A DNA stretch of 10,981 bases, from positions 1-10,981 of the forward strand of contig JAVKDP010000042.1 in the NCBI GenBank assembly GCA_040222185.1, in the 5' to 3' direction. Source of the DNA: JAVKDP01 sp040222185. Lineage in GTDB: Bacteria; Bacteroidota; Rhodothermia; Balneolales; Balneolaceae. The position numbers and the translations under genes were made by a program. Below, piece after piece: positions 6,898 through 10,981 of the stretch (its first letter is position 1; each line of letters begins with the position of its first letter). Under the pieces are notes generated by a model, which did no database searches, was not told where the DNA came from, and saw only the letters and a program-made list of their open reading frames with translations.

Positions 6898-7248
6898 ATG
6901 AACGAGTACATTTTAATCTTCCGATACACACCAAATGAAAATTTCAAACCTGCCCCAAAAGAGGAAAATACAAACAAACAGGCATGGGGAGAGTGGGTTG
7001 GAGAAATTGCATCTCAAGTAAAATTCGTGAGTATTAACCGAATTGGATTTGAAGGGATTATTATTAATCCTAACCTGGAATCGACTCCGGGGTTTTACCA
7101 GGATAGTAATACCAAAGAAATGGTAAGTGGGAATATGATCATAAAATCTGATTCTTTAAAAGAAGCATCTGAATTAGCAAAAGGGTGCCCTATTCTATCT
7201 CTTGGAGGGTCAGTTGAAGTTCGGAGCTTGATTCCTATGGCTAACTAA
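6898..7248 (+). CDS. YciI-like (YCII-related domain) protein
   Basis: A small cytoplasmic protein of 116 residues with the ferredoxin-like YCII fold. It opens with the strand MNEYILIFRYTP, typical of the group that carries a DGPF motif. Later it has KEMVSGNMIIKSDSLKEASELAKGCPIL, in which the usual family pattern of KE, G, and a helix ending near GCP is recognisable, although the DGPF itself is degenerate (YQDSNTKE). No reaction is established for most such proteins, and many are simply called YCII-related. It begins 88 bp after the regulator and is followed 54 bp later by the DUF1569 gene, so it is the likely first gene of a short operon controlled from the dyad at 6816. No Shine-Dalgarno; the leader is A-rich. 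Confidence 0.85.
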   Translation: MNEYILIFRYTPNENFKPAPKEENTNKQAWGEWVGEIASQVKFVSINRIGFEGIIINPNLESTPGFYQDSNTKEMVSGNMIIKSDSLKEASELAKGCPILSLGGSVEVRSLIPMAN

Positions 7249-7302
7249 TAAAATTTGACCTTCAACCTGCCCCAAGTGCAACAAACTTTTAATAACAGCA
7301 TT

Positions 7303-7755
7303 ATGAAATCTATTTTCGAACAATCTACTATCGACCATTTTGTAGAAAGATTACAAAGTCTAACACCTGATTCTAAACCAAAATGGGGGAAAATGACGGT
7401 GTACCAAATGCTAAAGCATTGCTCTGAAAATGAGAAGATGAATCTCAGGGACAAAACCTACAAAAGACTACTTCCCGGAATTCTTTTTGGGCGAATGGTG
7501 ATGAATAAAATCGTGAAAGATGAAAGCTTTATGTCTCGAAATAATCCTACTCATCCCGCTTTAAAGATAAAAGGAGATGGAGATTTCGAAATGCAACGGG
7601 ATGAGCTCATTACATTATTGAATAGGTATCCCACATCAAGTAAAACAGAACTTGAAAACCTGGTACACCCCTTCTTTGGAAAATTAAAACTCAGCGAATG
7701 GGAAATCTATATCTACAAACATATGGATCATCATTTAAGACAGTTCGGGGTATAG
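7303..7755 (+). CDS. DUF1569 (DinB-like) family protein
   Basis: A 150-residue cytoplasmic protein of the DUF1569 family, a four-helix-bundle group related to DinB/YfiT proteins. Recognisable features are LTPDSKPKWGKMTVYQMLKHC near the start (with a His that often binds metal in DinB-like folds), then HPFFGKLKLSEW, and the terminal KHMDHHLRQFGV. The His-rich HMDHH resembles the metal-site helix of DinB-type thiol transferases, but no activity is known for this family. I choose ATG 7303; a TTG at 7255 would add 16 residues (TFNLPQVQQTFNNSI) not expected in the family, and MKSIFEQ is a typical beginning. The stop codon is three bases before the next ATG, so the two genes are cotranscribed. Confidence 0.87.
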   Translation: MKSIFEQSTIDHFVERLQSLTPDSKPKWGKMTVYQMLKHCSENEKMNLRDKTYKRLLPGILFGRMVMNKIVKDESFMSRNNPTHPALKIKGDGDFEMQRDELITLLNRYPTSSKTELENLVHPFFGKLKLSEWEIYIYKHMDHHLRQFGV

Positions 7756-7758
7756 ATT

Positions 7759-8439
7759 ATGCTTTCGGATTTACCAATCTGGATTCCAATTTCTTTTAGC
7801 CTGGTCACTTTCTTAACCATTTATCTTTTTTTAGCAGCAAGTAAATGGAGTAAAACTCTTTTAGCAATTATTGTTGGATTTATGGTAGTCCAGGTTTTCT
7901 TGTCAATTCAAGGATTCTATTTAAAAATTGATACGATCCCTCCTCGATTTATACTGATGTTAGCCCCGTCATTAATCCTGATGGTTATTGTATTCAGCAG
8001 TAAAAGAGGAAAGTCCTTTCTGGAAAAGCTGGACATAAAAATGTTAACTCTGCTACATATCATTAGAATTCCTGTTGAATTCATCCTTTGGGCGCTATTC
8101 CTGAATGAAACAATTCCCGAACGTATGACATTTGAAGGACTGAATTATGATATCCTCGCAGGACTTACCGCTCCAGTTATCTACTATTTCTATTTTATTC
8201 AAAAGAGTATTTCCAAAAAATGGATTTTGGGATGGAACCTGCTAAGCCTTGCTCTTCTGTTAAACATCGTAATCAATGCTATTCTTTCAACACCATCTGT
8301 ATTTCAACAATTAGCTTTTAATCAGCCCAATATCGCAATACTGCATTTCCCATTTATTTGGTTGCCGAGCATTGTGGTTCCGATAGTGATGTTTTCTCAT
8401 TTGGCAGCGATCCGTTTTTTTCGAAGAACAAAACTTTAA
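7759..8439 (+). CDS. Seven-helix integral membrane protein, function unknown
   Basis: A 226-residue inner-membrane protein with seven probable membrane segments at about 8-27, 34-54, 62-80, 96-116, 131-148, 155-176 and 193-213. A charged loop (KRGKSFLEKLD) lies between the third and fourth. The motif HIIRIPVEF at the start of helix 4, followed by MTFEGLNYDILAGLTAP, looks conserved; I believe it recurs in uncharacterised Bacteroidota membrane proteins, but no function goes with it. The terminus RRTKL is positively charged. The gene starts three bases after the DUF1569 stop, strong evidence of cotranscription, so it may act as the membrane partner of the soluble YciI-like and DUF1569 proteins. 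Transport, sensing and haem or quinone binding are all possible; none is shown. Confidence 0.85.
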   Translation: MLSDLPIWIPISFSLVTFLTIYLFLAASKWSKTLLAIIVGFMVVQVFLSIQGFYLKIDTIPPRFILMLAPSLILMVIVFSSKRGKSFLEKLDIKMLTLLHIIRIPVEFILWALFLNETIPERMTFEGLNYDILAGLTAPVIYYFYFIQKSISKKWILGWNLLSLALLLNIVINAILSTPSVFQQLAFNQPNIAILHFPFIWLPSIVVPIVMFSHLAAIRFFRRTKL

Positions 8440-8503
8440 ACTACAGTGAACTTCCTTTTCGATTTTTACTACTTTTCAAGCTTAAACATTTCTACTACCT
8501 ATT

Positions 8504-8887
8504 ATGGCAAAAGAGATATACCAAAAAATACTAGAAGAAAGATCTTCAGGAACAGTATTTAGTAAAATCAGAAGAGATCTTTTAGAGTCAAAAAGATTTG
8601 AGGAAGCTGAAATTACCCACGCCATTGGAAAGGTTCATGATAATGAAACAGAGATTAAGAAAGCCGAACAAGTAAAGAAGAAGAACTTTTCACTATTCAT
8701 TGGTAGTTCAATAATTTTACTTATTAGCCTGGGATACACCCTTTATACATTCATCGATGAGTCACTTTCATTCTTTGCTTTACTTTATGGCCCTATCATT
8801 GGAGGGTTAACAGGAGCTGCTTTAGGATTGGATAAATACCGGGGAGCGGTCAATCGTATTTCTTTGCTCAAGAATAAGTTTAAGTAA
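8504..8887 (+). CDS. Small membrane protein with charged N-terminal domain, function unknown
   Basis: I do not recognise this 127-residue protein. Residues 1-60 are highly charged and helical (EIYQKILEERSSG, RRDLLESKRFEEAEITHAI), and could be a small three-helix domain followed by a lysine-rich stretch. Two membrane helices follow, about 62-84 and 88-109, the second glycine-rich (GPIIGGLTGAALGL). It ends with a basic tail. The charged end presumably stays in the cytoplasm. It lies 64 bp after the seven-helix gene on the same strand with no terminator between them, so it may belong to the same transcript, although the gap is larger than within the operon. Start at ATG 8504 (ATT-ATG, no Shine-Dalgarno). 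Reading frame length, a clean start and helix pattern make it a probable real gene. Confidence 0.75.
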   Translation: MAKEIYQKILEERSSGTVFSKIRRDLLESKRFEEAEITHAIGKVHDNETEIKKAEQVKKKNFSLFIGSSIILLISLGYTLYTFIDESLSFFALLYGPIIGGLTGAALGLDKYRGAVNRISLLKNKFK

Positions 8888-8902
8888 ACATTCTTATCAC
8901 AC

Positions 8903-8936
8903 TTGGATTCGAGTAGAGAACTATCTATTATATTTG
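8903..8936 (+). promoter_or_regulatory. Candidate Bacteroidota-type promoter for the lipoprotein gene
   Basis: TATATTTG at 8929-8936 is a full match to the -7 box TAnnTTTG. A TTG at 8903-8905 lies 23 bases upstream, at the upper end of the spacing reported for Flavobacterium promoters. Transcription would start near 8943, giving a leader of about 87 bases that is AT-rich with no clear structure. Confidence 0.42.
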
Positions 8937-9029
8937 CTTAAAACAAGTTATAAGTCTAATAAATATATACTTTTCTCTATATACAACATTGAGCTTGTAG
9001 CATTCTAACTACAATTTTATACCATCAAA

Positions 9030-9638
9030 ATGTCTCGAAAAACTTACTCTTCTCTTCTAATATGCTCTTTTCTAATACTCACCTCATGTGCTTCAAGTTA
9101 TAAATCCATTAACCCGGAACGGGTTCAATATGGTACCAGGATTATGGAATCCGGAATTGAATTCTCATATAAATACAACGTTCTAAAAGAAAGCGGGAAT
9201 AAGAAATACGCAAAAAAAGAGGACAAAAAGAATCTTCAGCTGGTGGCAGTTCGTGTCACAAACAGATCTGATTCCCAGATAATATTTGAGGAAGATGTCA
9301 CCCTTTATGCCGGAGGCAGAATGCTCCGTCCTATTGATCCCGATATCATTAAAAGCCAATTAAAGCAAAACGCTCCTTTGTACTTACTCTATTCTCTACT
9401 TTGGTTACAAATTTCATCTTGTGAAGATAACGAGTGTGATACAACCAATCTTCCTATTGGGGTGCCTATTGCATTAGGAAATATGGCTGTAGCTGGTTCT
9501 GCAAATGGAAAGTTACTCGAAGAATTAAATGAGTATGATATACTGGACAGACCCATAAACCCAGGAGAAACTGTATATGGGATTATTGGAATAAAAGATA
9601 CTGGTTATAACCCGCTTACGATTCAGATACGAGATTAA
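9030..9638 (+). CDS. Outer-membrane-type lipoprotein, function unknown
   Basis: A 202-residue lipoprotein of no family I recognise. Residues 1-19 form a signal peptide ending in a textbook lipobox LTSC (C20). Residue 21 is Ala, so no retention signal of the Asp type is seen and outer-membrane sorting is likely. Residues 60-110 look like a beta sandwich (LQLVAVRVTNRSD, FEEDVTLYAGG). About 114-128 is an unexpectedly hydrophobic stretch (APLYLLYSLLWLQIS), followed by a CEDNEC pair (C131, C136) that could form a disulfide. A glycine/alanine-rich segment and a final strand region (INPGETVYGIIGIKD) close the protein. The beta-rich ends resemble proteins of the kind found in DUF4352-like folds, but the match is too weak to name. 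It is preceded by a plausible promoter and ends at a bidirectional terminator. Confidence 0.82.
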   Translation: MSRKTYSSLLICSFLILTSCASSYKSINPERVQYGTRIMESGIEFSYKYNVLKESGNKKYAKKEDKKNLQLVAVRVTNRSDSQIIFEEDVTLYAGGRMLRPIDPDIIKSQLKQNAPLYLLYSLLWLQISSCEDNECDTTNLPIGVPIALGNMAVAGSANGKLLEELNEYDILDRPINPGETVYGIIGIKDTGYNPLTIQIRD

Positions 9639-9645
9639 GAGTCTT

Positions 9646-9683
9646 AAACCCCAATTTAAAAGTTAAGTTGGGGTTTGTATTTT
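9646..9683. terminator. Bidirectional terminator between convergent genes
   Basis: The stem AAACCCCAA (9646-9654) pairs perfectly with TTGGGGTTT (9668-9676). It extends by a T-G and two T-A pairs to a seven-base loop and is followed by GTATTTT. It lies between the stop codons of the lipoprotein and the minus-strand symporter and can serve both strands. Confidence 0.78.
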
Positions 9684-9685
9684 GA

Positions 9686-10981
9686 CTATTTAGGATACCT
9701 GATATTCTCCACCATTTCCTGAACTTCTTGCGGTGGCTCAGGGTATATCATCCCAATAGCCAACGAAACCACCAGATTTACCAGCATTCCTAAAGTTCCT
9801 ATACCCTCCGGAGATATTCCAAACCACCAGTTTTCAGGTGTATTTAACTCCGGATAAGCGATCTTGAAGAAAACGATATAAGCCAATGTGAAGAGTAGTC
9901 CGGCTATCATTCCGGCTACTGCACCTTCCCTGTTCATTTTTTTATAAAAGATCCCCAGTATAATTGCCGGGAAAAAAGAAGCTGCGGCCAATCCAAATGC
10001 TATGGCTACTACCTGGGCTACAAAGCCCGGGGGATTTATCCCAAAGTACCCTGCAACAACTACTGCTACTGCCGCAGAAATCCGGGCATATCGCAGTTCC
10101 GCTTTATCTGAAATTCCGGGGTTAATCTGTTTCTTTATTAAGTCATGGGATACAGAAGTAGATATCACCAGCAACAAGCCTGCAGCAGTAGACAATGCAG
10201 CAGCCAATCCCCCTGCAGCAACCAGTGCTGCAACCCAACTCGGTAAGCCTGCTATCTCAGGGTTTGCCAGTACCATAATGTCACGATCTACATAAAGCTC
10301 ATTAGAGTTTGATGTGGGTTCATTCGTTAGTAATACCTGGTTGTTCTCCCCTCTTTTAATTTCAAGGCCGTTCTTATCAATATTTGGTGGTCCTACTATA
10401 GCAGCTCCGGGCCCATAGTTGATAATCCCATCTTCATTTTTGTCAACCCAGTTTAGCAGCGCCGTCTCTTCCCAGGTGTTGAACCATTCGGGCATGGCTT
10501 CATAAGGCTGCTCACTTACCGTCTCAATCAAATTTGTTCTTGAGAATACAGCGATTGCAGGTGCAGTGGTGTATAAAATGGCAATGAATACCAGCGCATA
10601 TCCTACAGAGATTCGGGCGTCTTTTACTTTTGGAACCGTAAAGAAACGAACGATTACGTGAGGTAACCCGGCAGTACCAACCATTAAAGCTACTGTTATA
10701 AAGAACACATCCTGCATGCTTTTTGTACCAGAGGTATATTCTGAAAACCCTAAATCGGTATGGAGCTGATCTAGCTTGTCAAGCAGATACATTCCAGACC
10801 CGTCATTTACAGTTGAACCAAAACCAATTTGCGGAATAGGACTACCGGTTAGTTGCATTGAGATGAAGAAAGCAGGAACCATAAACGCGAATATTAGCAC
10901 GCAATATTGTGCTACCTGGGTATAGGTTATTCCCTTCATTCCTCCTAAAACAGCATAAAAGAATACAATAGCCATTCCAAT
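9686..10981 (-). CDS. Sodium:solute symporter, ActP/VC_2705 type (5' end off window)
   Basis: The last 431 residues of a sodium/solute symporter (SSS family). The frame continues past the right edge (I-G before the first Met), so the Met near 10975 is internal. Several membrane helices are visible. The motif TAGLPHVIVRFFTVP closely follows the acetate permease ActP signature (TAGLPHILMRFFTV), and VAALVAAGGLAAALSTAAGLLLVISTSVSHDL is the usual helix 8-9 sodium-site region. An insert of roughly 80 polar residues, including DKNEDGIINYGP, lies between the helix after SVGYALVF and GLPSWVAAL. Such an insert fits the longer VC_2705-type subfamily, not ActP itself. The substrate is probably a small monocarboxylate, by family; this is not proven. 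It converges on the lipoprotein gene and ends in a conserved PEPPQEVQEMVENIRYP tail. Confidence 0.9.
   Translation of the reverse strand: MGMAIVFFYAVLGGMKGITYTQVAQYCVLIFAFMVPAFFISMQLTGSPIPQIGFGSTVNDGSGMYLLDKLDQLHTDLGFSEYTSGTKSMQDVFFITVALMVGTAGLPHVIVRFFTVPKVKDARISVGYALVFIAILYTTAPAIAVFSRTNLIETVSEQPYEAMPEWFNTWEETALLNWVDKNEDGIINYGPGAAIVGPPNIDKNGLEIKRGENNQVLLTNEPTSNSNELYVDRDIMVLANPEIAGLPSWVAALVAAGGLAAALSTAAGLLLVISTSVSHDLIKKQINPGISDKAELRYARISAAVAVVVAGYFGINPPGFVAQVVAIAFGLAAASFFPAIILGIFYKKMNREGAVAGMIAGLLFTLAYIVFFKIAYPELNTPENWWFGISPEGIGTLGMLVNLVVSLAIGMIYPEPPQEVQEMVENIRYPK

Noticed and set aside
7255..7302. TTG start adding 16 residues to the DUF1569 protein
   Set aside because: MKSIFEQ at 7303 matches the usual family beginning, and the total of 150 residues fits the family.
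10002..10295. 97-residue open frame on the plus strand
   Set aside because: It is antisense to the symporter's conserved membrane region and its alanine/threonine-rich composition is that of a shadow frame.

Overview
The window looks like chromosomal DNA from a Bacteroidota-type bacterium, most likely the Balneolaeota/Rhodothermaeota side (Balneola or Gracilimonas relatives). The grounds are: a type IX secretion sorting tail with the FPNPFNPST motif on a secreted protein, an AT-rich composition, starts almost without Shine-Dalgarno sequences (several genes simply begin ATT-ATG), and two possible promoters resembling the Bacteroidota -7 box TAnnTTTG. The genus is inferred. I see no tRNA, rRNA, CRISPR, insertion sequence or phage gene. 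No gene-free stretch exceeds 300 bases.

Region 1 (1-2442): the 3' end of hslU (ATPase of the HslUV protease), then an exported S41 C-terminal processing protease closed by a strong terminator. Region 2 (2545-6144): three genes for the cell envelope or exterior. They are a lamin-tail-domain protein with a T9SS sorting tail, a membrane-anchored NAPE-PLD-like metallo-hydrolase, and a CotH-kinase-family lipoprotein. Each is followed by its own hairpin, strong after the first and third and weak after the hydrolase.

Region 3 (6148-8439): the most interesting part. A cysteine-free Crp/Fnr-family regulator is followed by a perfect 8+8 bp dyad, then by a tight set of a YciI-like protein, a DUF1569 (DinB-like) protein and a seven-helix membrane protein. 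Another 7+7 bp dyad with the same 4-bp spacing lies before the regulator gene. The layout suggests a self-contained sensor and effector cassette, with the regulator acting on its own promoter and on the neighbouring operon.

Region 4 (8504-9683): an unrecognised small two-helix membrane protein and an unrecognised lipoprotein, the latter behind a plausible Bacteroidota promoter. Region 5 (9686-10981, minus strand): the 3' 431 codons of a sodium:solute symporter of the acetate-permease/VC_2705 type. It converges on the lipoprotein gene across a shared bidirectional hairpin.
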